Assembly (NCBI GenBank): GCA_900550865.1
Contig: URTM01000019.1
Coordinates: 1-50,936 of the forward strand
Reading direction: 5' to 3'
Source of the DNA: an uncultured Dorea sp.
GTDB lineage: Bacteria > Bacillota > Clostridia > Lachnospirales > Lachnospiraceae
Length of the DNA stretch: 50,936 nucleotides
The notes under the pieces: generated by a model
What the model was told of the DNA's origin: nothing
Database searches by the model: none
What the model saw: only the letters and a program-made list of their open reading frames with translations
Part shown: positions 1-7,755 of the stretch, one piece after another
Layout of the letters: each line of letters opens with the position of its first letter
How positions within the stretch are numbered: the stretch's first letter is position 1
Program-made: the position numbers and the translations under genes

Positions 1-43
1 CCGCATTACCGGACAGACGGTTTCCCGTCTGCCGGATTTGCGG
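1..43. repeat. Nested inverted repeat at window edge
   Basis: Three nested arms pair: CCGC 1-4 with GCGG 40-43, CCGG 9-12 with CCGG 32-35, and CAGACGG 14-20 with CCGTCTG 25-31. No T-run follows directly on either strand, and the left flank is outside the window. It could be the end of a mobile element or a terminator of the gene to the left. Confidence 0.5.
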
Positions 44-130
44 TGTTACCGCACGGGAATATTCACATGTCTAAAATTTAAGCGCTTACTCATTAACAGA
101 CAGATAGATATGAAACACAGTTTTATAAAA

Positions 131-164
131 AGATTAAAAAAGTCGCTCCAAGTGTGGAGCGACT
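131..164 (-). terminator. Intrinsic terminator downstream of Abi-like remnant
   Basis: AGTCGCTCC (141-149) and GGAGCGACT (156-164) form a perfect 9-bp stem with a 6-nt loop. Read on the minus strand the stem is followed by six T residues (140-135). It lies about 100 bases past the stop of the Abi-like reading frame, which it would terminate. Confidence 0.7.
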
Positions 165-263
165 AAAAACTCTATAAAAAAATCAAGAGCAACAACACCT
201 TACGGATATGTCACTCCTTCCAAAGACGGCCGAACCGCTTTCAATTCTGCTATTATTATATGC

Positions 264-1007
264 TTATGATGGCAAAGTGTCAACCACTTTTTTGACAAAA
301 TTATAAACACCAGTTATTTTGTTATTGGACTTAAAATAGTCTTCATGCTCAGTCATCCTGTTGTTAAAAAGTTCTTTGATTTCAGCGTTTCTTTTTAATT
401 TTGCAGTTCCCGAAGGGATAACTGTATCATAAATGTACAAAAGTGTTATAAAACTATATACGACCCTATAATTTAGATTTTTGGCTCTGGATGATGCAGA
501 AATATTAGGGATCCTTTTTATATAGTTTGAAATTACACTGTCAATTTGCTGTTCTGGATTTAGGGGCTCAAACAGTTTGTTAATTAGACAATTACTATGA
601 GCTGCAGCGTTTCGCATGTCACGAACAGTATTCATAAATTTGTTATTTACAATAGGATCCGAGTATAACTCGTCGTAAAAAGCCGTAAGATATGTCAGAT
701 CACCAAAAGAAATTAATTCTACAAAAACCCAAACTGGAAAGTAAGGATAGTATTTGGTAATGAGGTCTTTGCAATAATCGCTTGATTTGTGTCCTCTAAT
801 TTTTTTGAGAATATATTCATTTTGCTGTTGTCCTCGGGTATTAGTATAACCAATGAATTGGCGAATTAATTCGTATCCATCTTCCTTGGGGTTATTTTCC
901 ACATGTGTCATGAGAGAAACTTTTAGAGCATGCTCAATATCAAGACACATTTTCATAATAAGATTGGTGCTAGAAGTCACGTATATGCTTCGGAGTAAGG
1001 GTTTCAA
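264..1007 (-). pseudogene. Abi-like (HEPN-type) abortive-infection protein, N-terminally truncated
   Basis: The translated frame is 247 codons but has no convincing start; the first usable initiator is a TTG without a ribosome binding site. The frame stays open upstream to a TAA at 1050-1052. The N-terminal part aligns by eye with the middle of Abi_2/AbiD-type proteins (helix ending DIEHALKVSL), and the motif RNAAAHSN (about residues 132-139) is the RNxxxH signature of HEPN-type RNases. The first 60-80 residues expected for this family are missing. It lies directly after a recombinase fragment in the same reading frame. Inference: remnant of a phage-defence gene, probably not functional. Confidence 0.5.
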
Positions 1008-1049
1008 TGCGTATGGAATGGTCTTCCAGGAAATGCAAAAATGATGCTG

Positions 1050-1478
1050 TTACGTTAATATACCCTTTGATACTGGTAGGAGCATAGTTTTCTCTAATTC
1101 TTCGATATAAGAATCAATAAGTACCTTGCTTTTAGGCTGCAATGTATGCATTGCAGAAGTAAACACCCTGTGAGACATAAAAATGTATGATCCATCTGGG
1201 GACGATGTAAAATCAGCAAAGCTGTATGCAAGCCCCTTTAGAAAACCGGCATATTTGTCTCCGATTTCACTGTTTGAAACACGTTGAGCCAAATGTGCCT
1301 CATATTTTTCTGCCACTCTGTAATCAAACGAAGTGATTTCATGTTCCTTACAAAACACAAGGATGGCATGGATTTTCTGATGATAGTTTCTGATTGTAGC
1401 CGGTGACAATTTTGTGTCTGAAATAATCATCTCAAAAGTGGAAGCATATGTTTCCAATGAATCTGGTTTCATAGGCAA
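1050..1478 (-). pseudogene. Tyrosine recombinase fragment: N-terminal core-binding domain only
   Basis: 142 codons starting at an ATG with an upstream GGAGG-like site. Residues about 25-95 look like the SAM-like DNA-binding domain of phage-type integrases (LSPATIRNYHQKIHAILVFC, then a helical stretch ending YSFADF). No catalytic domain follows: the conserved Arg, HxxR and Tyr motifs are absent and the frame stops at TAA 1050-1052, after which the Abi-like remnant continues in the same frame. A full integrase would be 300-400 residues. Inference: scar of an integrative element whose loss or rearrangement also truncated its neighbour. Confidence 0.45.
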
Positions 1479-1535
1479 CCTCCTGTTTATAAATTTTGAG
1501 CATAAAAAATGCTAATTCCACTATACAGGAATTAG

Positions 1536-1811
1536 CAGATACTGTATCATTATTTATCCAACGATAATATATCTGAATTACTTGGTGGTCGATTTAAAGT
1601 TTTAGGAAAAATAATAAAGATATGTCATGATGAAAATGAAAAAATCGATCTACTTAGGAAAACCAGTTTGGGAATATTAGATTCTGAGAGTAAAAAAGAA
1701 TTTTTATCAGCTTTCAATAGTCCGGAGTTGGCAGCGTTTAATCTTCCTGAATTAAGAACAGAAATCTCAGGTCCGGCATTCATCGTTATTCCGATTGCAA
1801 TCTATGCATAG
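1536..1811 (+). pseudogene. C-terminal remnant of a DUF6414-like protein
   Basis: An open frame of 91 codons with no start codon ends at TAG 1809-1811. The segments LGGRFKVLGKIIKIC, EKIDLLRKTSLG and the very C-terminus GPAFIVIPIAIYA resemble the end of DUF6414 proteins, which typically finish with a PAxxIIPIAI stretch after a VLGKV...LLRNT region. The N-terminal two thirds are missing and the frame is closed by TAG immediately upstream. This fills the otherwise empty stretch 1479-1911. Family assignment is from memory and moderate; that it is a 5'-truncated gene is clear from the frame. Confidence 0.45.
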
Positions 1812-1911
1812 TGTGATGATGTGTTAACATTCTCCTAAGAATAATCTGAAAACAGGTGGCGAATTCGAATATTTTTGTGTATGTAGCATATAATTTTAAT
1901 GGATAGTTCTA

Positions 1912-1940
1912 TTGACTTTCCGCTTTGTACTTGGTAGTAT
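1912..1940 (+). promoter_or_regulatory. Sigma-A type promoter of the type III toxin-antitoxin locus
   Basis: TTGACT (1912-1917) and TAGTAT (1935-1940) are separated by 17 bases. The predicted start of transcription near 1947 falls just before the first antitoxin repeat at 1952, as expected for a type III system. Confidence 0.75.
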
Positions 1941-1951
1941 ATTAGTACAAA

Positions 1952-2079
1952 GAAAGTTTACCACTGACCGATATGTGGTATATAAATGGTCGGGTTGAAA
2001 GTTTACCGCTGACCAATATGCGGTATATAAATGGTTGGGTTGAAAGTTTAGTCCTTCGCCGAAAGGCGGGGGACTTTTT
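1952..2079 (+). ncRNA. cptI: Type III RNA antitoxin (CptI-like): two 45-nt repeats plus partial third
   Basis: Two direct repeats of exactly 45 nt (1952-1996, 1997-2041) are followed by the first 9 nt of a third (2042-2050) and then a terminator. Within each unit two interleaved pairings are possible, ACCA(1960-1963)/TGGT(1976-1979) and GACC(1966-1969)/GGTC(1988-1991), giving an H-type pseudoknot. The second unit supports this by covariation: ACCG/CGGT replaces ACCA/TGGT, and GGTC becomes GGTT (G-C to G-U). Type III antitoxins are known to be pseudoknotted repeat RNAs cut into single units and bound by the toxin. Repeat length and number fit the CptIN family as I remember it. Confidence 0.8.
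2051..2079 (+). terminator. Terminator between antitoxin repeats and toxin gene
   Basis: A 10-bp stem (2051-2060 with 2065-2074, two G-U pairs) capped by a GAAA tetraloop is followed by TTTTT. In type III systems a leaky terminator at this place sets the excess of RNA antitoxin over toxin mRNA. Confidence 0.85.
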
Positions 2080-2107
2080 CTATATTTCCACAGAGAGGAT
2101 GGAGCGA

Positions 2108-2578
2108 ATGAAGAAAACAGGATTTTATATCATAAAGGACAGATTTTTTAAAGATATGCCTGATCCATATCTAAAGGGGAATAAAGCAGGCAATAGACCA
2201 CATTATTATTGTTTTGAAGATAATACTACAGGAATTTATTGGATGATACCGCTTTCTAGTAGAATAGATAAGTTTCGGAAAATAATAGAGAAGAAGGAAC
2301 AAGCGGGAAAACCTTGTGATATTCTGCATATTGTGAAATTGGACGATAGTCGAGAAAGTGTATTTTTAATACAAGATATGTTTCCGATTACAGAAGAATA
2401 CATAGAACGAGAGTACACGATTGCCGGAAATCATTTGATGTTGACCAGTGAACATACGGCAAAGGTAATCGAACAAAAAGCAAGAAAAGTATTGGGAATG
2501 TTAAAGCGTGGTGTGAAGTTCATGCCGACACAGCCGGATGTACTATCAATATTGGAGCAATTAAAGCAGAAAAAATAG
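2108..2578 (+). CDS. cptN: Type III toxin, endoribonuclease of the CptN/ToxN superfamily
   Basis: 156 residues from the ATG at 2108, chosen because GAGAGG lies 9 bases upstream; a longer open frame to 1973 merely reads through the RNA antitoxin repeats. The protein begins MKKTGFYIIKDRFF and contains NRPHYYCFED, YWMIPLSSRIDKF and DILHIVKLDD blocks, a layout I associate with CptIN-family toxins: small basic RNases that cut cellular RNA and their own antitoxin transcript. The promoter, 45-nt pseudoknot repeats and terminator directly upstream make the assignment much stronger than the protein alone. Expected role: abortive infection against phage or maintenance of the element. The locus looks intact amid broken neighbours. 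Confidence 0.78.
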   Translation: MKKTGFYIIKDRFFKDMPDPYLKGNKAGNRPHYYCFEDNTTGIYWMIPLSSRIDKFRKIIEKKEQAGKPCDILHIVKLDDSRESVFLIQDMFPITEEYIEREYTIAGNHLMLTSEHTAKVIEQKARKVLGMLKRGVKFMPTQPDVLSILEQLKQKK

Positions 2579-2718
2579 TTTTATCTGGCTCTATTTTGGC
2601 TCTAATAATTTGGTACGGGAAAAATACCAGATAAAATTCAGAGAATATGAATACAAAACAACATAAATGTGTACTGTGCAGTTTACGGCGTCCGGCGGTC
2701 ACCATTCTGTTTTAGAAC

Positions 2719-2752
2719 GGCCGTTTTCCGAAGCCAACGGCCGCCCATTTTT
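2719..2752 (+). terminator. Possible terminator after the toxin gene
   Basis: GGCCGTT (2719-2725) pairs with AACGGCC (2736-2742) and is followed after four bases by TTTTT-rich sequence (2747-2752). The stretch 2579-2769 otherwise shows no gene; it may also contain one end of the adjacent IS21 remnant. Confidence 0.4.
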
Positions 2753-2769
2753 AGTTAGAAGATTACCGC

Positions 2770-3510
2770 CTATCGTGTGTTGATCTTAATCGTGTAGTGT
2801 TTTGTAGCTCTCTTCATAATGGAATTGGCAGATACCTCATCATTGAGGATCATCGCTTTCCAGTTATCCGGATCACGCTGTGAGCATACGATGGTGCTTT
2901 TTCTCTGCTCGTTCCGCTTCTCAAGAAGCTCAAAGAGGATTTTAATCTCTCTTTCGTCAGTGATTGTGTGGAGCAGGAAATCATCCAGGATGATCAGTTC
3001 CCATTTGAGATACTTCTTCATCTTGCGGGCATATTTATCGTAATTCTGCTCTTTAAGAGCTACCATGCTTTCCAGAAGTTCCTCGCTGTGAAAGTAACCA
3101 ACGTTATATCGGTTGCAGGCCTTTATGCCGATAGCTTTTGCAAGGTAAGATTTTCCGGAATCTGATTCTCCGAGAATACAGACATTGTAACCCCTTTCAA
3201 TAAAGTCAAAAGAGGAAAGCACCTCTGTTATACCAGCAGGCAGATACTCCCGCTTGTCAGAATCCACACAGTCTGACAATTCTTCAGGTGAGCCCTTCAG
3301 ATGTGCAGCTGTTAAGCGATTCTTTAATGTCGTGCTGACCTTTTCCTGAAACTGTGGTCCAATCAGTTCTGCAATAAGCGTAAGTCGATCCATTTCCAGA
3401 AATCCAGGTTTGTGATACAGATCATCCAATGTAGCTGCCATAGTGGAAAGCTTAAGCTCGTTCAGTTCATCAACGAGTTCATTTATCAGTGCAGTTCCTG
3501 TAAGCATCAT
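2770..3510 (-). mobile_element. istB: IS21-family helper ATPase IstB (orphan)
   Basis: 246 residues, full length for IstB. The AAA+ ATP-binding region shows Walker A GESDSGKS (about residues 113-120) and Walker B LIILDDF (about 172-178), preceded by the usual helical N-terminus that contacts the transposase. IstB assembles on DNA and stimulates the IstA transposase for IS21 transposition. Its partner istA is reduced to a tail of some 20 codons whose TGA overlaps the istB ATG by four bases (ATGA, 3507-3510). Without istA the element cannot move on its own; istB itself has no visible frameshift. Confidence 0.85.
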
Positions 3511-3575
3511 TCATCGACCTCCTCTCGCATCTGATCAGCAAGAGCCTCTCCAGTCCGTATTTTTATCACTAACAG
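3507..3575 (-). pseudogene. istA: 3' tail of IS21 transposase gene istA
   Basis: In the minus-strand frame upstream of istB the last codons read RTGEALADQMREEVDE and stop at 3507-3509. IstA normally precedes istB with such a short overlap. Similarity stops near 3560-3575, where an IS66 fragment on the other strand begins, so the rest of istA was lost at this junction. Confidence 0.6.
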
Positions 3576-3654
3576 TATTCGGATTGAAGTGATGCCAGAG
3601 TGCCCTTCAGAGCTTTTTAGAGTTCTGATTCAGGGATTAAAAGACCATGCTTGA
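3574..3654 (+). pseudogene. 3' tail of IS66 tnpA
   Basis: The plus-strand frame encodes SIRIEVMPECPSELF followed by RVLIQGLKDHA and stops at TGA 3652-3654, overlapping the next ATG (3647) by 8 nt. This is the usual end of the small IS66 TnpA and the usual tnpA-tnpB coupling. The 5' part is missing. Confidence 0.5.
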
Positions 3655-3771
3655 TCTGGTAGGTGGCACAATCGTTTACCTTGCCTGTGGAGCTACCGAT
3701 TTGAGAAAAAGCTATCACGGACTGGCTGCAATTATCAAGCTGAAATTCAAACTTGATCCCTATTCGCGCTG
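3647..3771 (+). pseudogene. 5' part of IS66 tnpB
   Basis: The first 40 codons read as the start of the IS66 accessory protein TnpB (VYLACGATDLRKSYHGLAAI, then FKLDPYSR). At about 3770 the family similarity ends and a transposase of another family continues in a different frame, so the remaining codons of this open frame are an out-of-frame artefact. A complete TnpB would be about 115 residues. Confidence 0.65.
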
Positions 3772-4611
3772 CATGTCAACTGGGGAAATCAGATCGAGGA
3801 ATTCGAAGTGTATGGAAAAACAGTCCATACTTTTGTGTATGCCAGTGACACAAAGAAACGATACATACATATTTATTACAGTGCTGCCAAAGCGGTTGGC
3901 GAACGTGCAAGACTGGAAGAAAAAATCCATGAAATGCAGAGATTTATGGAACAGCATGAAGATAAGGAGTATGAATTCGGACCGGCATTCCATAAGTATT
4001 TTCATATGCATTATAACAAGGGAAACGGACATTTTGTTTATGGCGAACCCAGGCTGCCGGTGATCCGGGATGAGCTGGAGCTCTGTGGATATTTTGCTAT
4101 CATCTCATCTGAAAGGATGGATGCAAAGGATGCGATAAACCTTTACAAGAGCAGGGATGTATCGGAAAAAGTATTCCGGGCAGATAAATCTTATCTTGGA
4201 AACCATTGTCTGAGAGTGGCATCAGAAGAGGCGACATCAAATAAGATATTCATTGGTTTTCTTGCACTGATCATCCGGTGCAGGATATATACAGCTTTAA
4301 AGGAGAAGGCAAAAGAACTGGCAAAAAAACGAATTATTACAGTTCCTGCAGCAATCAGGGAACTGGAAAAGATCGAGATGACACGCCAACTGGATAAGGT
4401 GTACCGGCTTGAACATGCAGTAACCAAAACACAGGAAGTTTATTTTGATGAAATATCGAATGAAATGCCGACAGAGTTTGAAGTGTATTTTAGACAGGGG
4501 AAAAATGAATACCATTTGATAGTAACAGAAGGAACTGAAGAAAGCATTCAGCTCTTGAGTCATAAAAAGTTTTCTGATATCATTATTCTAAATATAAAAA
4601 TGATAGATTGA
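3772..4611 (+). pseudogene. C-terminal part of an IS1634/IS4-superfamily transposase
   Basis: About 280 codons, open from the junction with IS66 tnpB and stopping at 4611. The block YKSRDVSEKVFRADK (about 4138-4182) satisfies the Y-x2-R-x3-E-x6-K signature of IS4-superfamily transposases, including the catalytic Glu. Downstream KIFIGFLALIIRCRIYTAL and VPAAIRELEKIEMTRQLD are typical of the IS1634-type C-terminus. The N-terminal half with the first two catalytic Asp residues is absent, so it is inactive. The open frame has an internal ATG at 3808 but no ribosome binding site of note. Confidence 0.7.
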
Positions 4612-4647
4612 CAAAAATGAGCGAAAAGTGAAACGGAGATGAAGAAA

Positions 4648-5592
4648 ATGGAATATACAGAATTTGGAAAGACACAACTTCGTGTATCCAGGATGTGTCT
4701 TGGTACATGGGGAATCGGAGGTGCCGGATGGGATTCCTATTCCGACGAAAGTCGAATGGATGCGATCAAGGCAGCAGTAGATTGTGGAATCAATTTTATT
4801 GATACGGCACCTGCCTACAATGGAGGCAGGGCAGAACAGTATATCGGAGAAGTTGTGCACAAACTTGGCGTCAGGAAAGAAGTAATTCTGGCTACCAAGT
4901 GTGGAAATGAATTTATTAATGGAAAATATGTACGCTGTGGGTCGGCAGATAAGATCATGCGGGAATGCGAAGAATCACTCCGTAATCTGAAGACAGATTA
5001 TATCGATGTATACCTGGTCCACTGGCCGGATCCGAATGTTCCGATGGAAGAGACAATGGATGCGCTTAATACATTGAAAAAGCAAGGAAAGATTCTGCAT
5101 ATCGGAGTATCGAATTTTACAAAAGAACAGATGGAAGAAGCAGAAAAATATTGTGCTATAGAAGCATATCAGCCACAGTATTCTATGGTAGATCGGAAAT
5201 GGGAGCAGCTGATCCGGTGGGCCTGTGCTCAGGAAATGGGAGTTATGACTTATGGAACACTCGGAGGAGGCATTTTAACCGGAAAATACAGAGAACTCAA
5301 AGAATATGGTGTGGATGATAACCGAAACCGGTTTTACCCATATTTTAAAGAACCGTTGTTTTCAAAAGTAATGCTTCTTTTAAGAACAATGGATCAGATC
5401 AGTGAGGAACGAAATGTTCCATTGTCGCAGATCGCATTGAACTGGACCTTGCAGAGACCTTTTATTTCTTCTTGTATTATAGGAGCGCAGAGCCGTGATA
5501 AAATCGAGGAGAATTGCAAGGTATTTGAGTGGAAATTAAGCGATGATGAGATTCAGCTGCTGGAACAGGCTTTAAAAAAGAATGTTATATAA
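4648..5592 (+). CDS. Aldo/keto reductase
   Basis: About 314 residues, a TIM-barrel NADPH-dependent oxidoreductase acting on aldehydes or ketones; the substrate cannot be told. The catalytic tetrad is present: counting from the ATG at 4639, Asp55 and Tyr60 in FIDTAPAYN, Lys87 in ILATKCG and His128 in VYLVHWPD. The C-terminal NADP-binding segment IIGAQSRDKIEEN is in place. Two ATGs are possible; 4639 abuts GGAG directly, whereas 4648 is 9 bases from it, so 4648 is preferred. It follows the IS mosaic by 28 bases and probably marks the return to host sequence. A hydrolase stump follows two bases after its stop. Confidence 0.88.
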   Translation: MEYTEFGKTQLRVSRMCLGTWGIGGAGWDSYSDESRMDAIKAAVDCGINFIDTAPAYNGGRAEQYIGEVVHKLGVRKEVILATKCGNEFINGKYVRCGSADKIMRECEESLRNLKTDYIDVYLVHWPDPNVPMEETMDALNTLKKQGKILHIGVSNFTKEQMEEAEKYCAIEAYQPQYSMVDRKWEQLIRWACAQEMGVMTYGTLGGGILTGKYRELKEYGVDDNRNRFYPYFKEPLFSKVMLLLRTMDQISEERNVPLSQIALNWTLQRPFISSCIIGAQSRDKIEENCKVFEWKLSDDEIQLLEQALKKNVI

Positions 5593-5594
5593 GT

Positions 5595-5927
5595 ATGGAA
5601 GAAGGAGAACAGATTTCTGAACTGATGGAATCTTATCTTCCTGAAAAAGGAACAGACAGGGAGATTGAGTTAATGTCTCCAATATTACATATAACAAAGA
5701 ATTATCCACCAACATTTGTGATGACAGCAGAAGGCGATTTCCTGAGAGATGAAGCTCCGAAAATTGTAGAGCGATTGACAGAATGTGATGTGGTGACTTG
5801 TTATCGGTTCTATAAATGGAGCGAAAAAACGCTCGGACATGTATTCCACTGTGATATGAGACTCGATATGGCTGAAAAATGCAATGCAGATGAATGTGAT
5901 TTTTTTGGAGAATTCCTGCTATCATAG
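5595..5927 (+). pseudogene. C-terminal fragment of an alpha/beta hydrolase (esterase)
   Basis: 110 codons, about one third of a carboxylesterase/lipase-type hydrolase. PPTFVMTAEGDFLRDE carries the family's catalytic Asp and GHVFHCD the catalytic His. The oxyanion HGGG motif and the nucleophile GxSxG are missing, and no stretch upstream supplies them; the aldo/keto reductase ends two bases before. Inference: deletion fused the reductase 3' end to the hydrolase tail; any product would be inactive. Confidence 0.65.
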
Positions 5928-5998
5928 AATATTACAAAGAATAATAGTTGAAAAAGCACTGGCGAGTAGTTGTTTAAGGATTGATAATTCATAGACAA

Positions 5999-6066
5999 AA
6001 ACCCCAGATCCTGAAGCAAAACAAGTACAGCAACACTGTTTACTTGGAAGCTTCAGAATCTGGGGT
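5999..6066 (-). terminator. Terminator of pepD, possibly bidirectional
   Basis: AACCCCAGATTCTGAAGC-type arms (6049-6066 and 5999-6017, one mismatch) form a long stem with a 31-nt loop. On the minus strand it is followed by TTTTTGTC. It sits eight bases past the pepD stop codon. Confidence 0.75.
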
Positions 6067-6073
6067 TATTTAC

Positions 6074-7522
6074 TTATTTACAAGCCTTCAACAGCGCTTT
6101 CAGATATTCCCACATACGTTGTGTAGATGCAATATGTACACGTTCGTTATAAGTATGTACACCTGTAAGCTCCGGACCGAAGGAGATGATATCGAGATCA
6201 TTCTTCTTGCCGTATAAGATTCCACATTCCAGTCCGCCGTGAGTGGTCTCAACGGTTGGCTCTTCGCCGAACATTTCTTTGTAGAGTTCGATTGCCTTAG
6301 GACGGATTACGGAATCCGCATTGTAGCTCCATGCCGGATATTCGCCGGAGATCTCGCGGGATGCGCCTGCAAGGTCAGTTGCGAGGTCCAGCTTGTTCTG
6401 CATATCGTCTAACTTGGTAGCGACAGAGCTTCGAACCTGGAATTTGATCTTTACAGTATCCTCTGTAGTTTCCACAATACCTGTGTTCAGGGATGATTCT
6501 ACAGCTGTAGGGAATGCGCGGTCATAGCACTGTACACCGTCGATCGCTCCATACAGGAATCCGATTACATGTGAGGTAGTATCTGCATCAAATGCTTTTA
6601 AGGTTGTCTCGCCCTCGGAAACAGCTTTCAGAGAAAATGTCGGTTCCTGTCCGGCAAATTCAGCGGAAATGGTTGCTTCCAGTTCTGCAACTGCATCGGT
6701 AATGGCCTGAACCTGTGCAGAATCAGCGATGATCTCTGTTGTATTGAACAGTGCGATTACATTTGCTGCATTTCCACCGTTTGTACTTACGATGTTAAAG
6801 TCGTAATCTTTTGCAAGTGCATACAGGACACGTCCCATGATCTTGTGAGCATTTCCAAGCTGCTTCTGAATCTCGGCACCGGAATGTCCGCCCTGAAGAT
6901 TGGAAATAGCGATTGTCATCTTTGTTCCGCTTTCTTCACTCCATTCGATCGGGATAAAAGTATCATAAATGTATCCGCCGGCACATCCGACTGTCATAAC
7001 ACCTTCAATCTCAGAGTCGATGTTCAGACAGATCTTTCCTTTTAATACGGATGTGTCCAGATGGTGTGCACCACCCATGCCGATCTCTTCATCCACTGTG
7101 AATACAGCTTCGATCGGTGGATGCGGGATATCTGTGCTGGCAAGAATTGCCATAGCGTAAGCAACTGCGATACCGTCGTCACCGCCGAGAGTGGTGTTCT
7201 TTGCCCCGATCAGATCACCATCTACGAAAAGGTCTAACGGATCATTTTCAAAATCATGATCGCTGTCGGTTGTCTTTGTAGCGACCATATCCAGATGTCC
7301 CTGGATGATGACCGGATCACTGTCTTCATATCCGGCAGTACCAGGTTTTTTGATGATAACGTTGTTCACTTCATCCTGGATATATTCCAGATTGTGTGCT
7401 TTCGCAAATTCTACACAAAAGTCACTGATTTTTTTTGTGTGGAAGGTACTTCTTGGTACCATGCTTAATTCTTCGAAGTACTGAAATACTTCTTTTGGTT
7501 CAATATTAGACAAAATTCCCAT
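6074..7522 (-). CDS. pepD: Aminoacyl-histidine dipeptidase PepD (M20 family)
   Basis: 482 residues, normal length for cytosolic beta-Ala-His dipeptidase, a di-zinc M20C peptidase cleaving dipeptides such as carnosine-like and Xaa-His substrates. Metal-site motifs are visible: GHLDMV (His76, Asp78), GGDDG (Asp115/116), VDEEIGMGG (Asp144, catalytic Glu145/146) and the late GVHTYNERVH block. A dimerisation lid domain lies between about 190 and 380 (NLQGGHSG). It is a single-gene unit on the minus strand with its own terminator. The start has AGGAGG-like sequence (CGGAGGAATG) directly upstream. Confidence 0.93.
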   Translation of the reverse strand: MGILSNIEPKEVFQYFEELSMVPRSTFHTKKISDFCVEFAKAHNLEYIQDEVNNVIIKKPGTAGYEDSDPVIIQGHLDMVATKTTDSDHDFENDPLDLFVDGDLIGAKNTTLGGDDGIAVAYAMAILASTDIPHPPIEAVFTVDEEIGMGGAHHLDTSVLKGKICLNIDSEIEGVMTVGCAGGYIYDTFIPIEWSEESGTKMTIAISNLQGGHSGAEIQKQLGNAHKIMGRVLYALAKDYDFNIVSTNGGNAANVIALFNTTEIIADSAQVQAITDAVAELEATISAEFAGQEPTFSLKAVSEGETTLKAFDADTTSHVIGFLYGAIDGVQCYDRAFPTAVESSLNTGIVETTEDTVKIKFQVRSSVATKLDDMQNKLDLATDLAGASREISGEYPAWSYNADSVIRPKAIELYKEMFGEEPTVETTHGGLECGILYGKKNDLDIISFGPELTGVHTYNERVHIASTQRMWEYLKALLKACK

Positions 7523-7755
7523 TGTTCATTCCTCCGTTTGTCTCTAGTCTCTACCTGTTATTGTACCATGAATTTTAGCACTTTATCATGATAAAATGTA
7601 ATGCGTGTATAACGGAATGTAATAGCTCTGATAACCATAGCTTATAAGGTTTCATTAAAACATTCAATAACTACAGGTCTACCCAAAAAAAGCAGAAAAA
7701 TATATAATATTTTAGGTTGAAAATATGAGAACAGAATGTACACGGGAGGATATGT

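Noticed and set aside
1952..2050. CRISPR-like array
   Set aside because: The units are contiguous without spacers and covary as pseudoknots. No cas genes are present.
1973..2107. N-terminal extension of the toxin reading frame by 45 residues
   Set aside because: It translates the RNA antitoxin repeats and terminator. The start at 2108 has the ribosome binding site and gives the family-like N-terminus.
3760..4063. Continuation of the IS66 tnpB open frame and the overlapping minus-strand frame
   Set aside because: Family similarity stops at about codon 41. Beyond that the sequence encodes the IS1634-type transposase in another frame.
7523..7755. Possible purine riboswitch upstream of the NCS2 permease
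   Set aside because: The conserved junction sequences and the two kissing loops of the purine aptamer could not be found on either strand.
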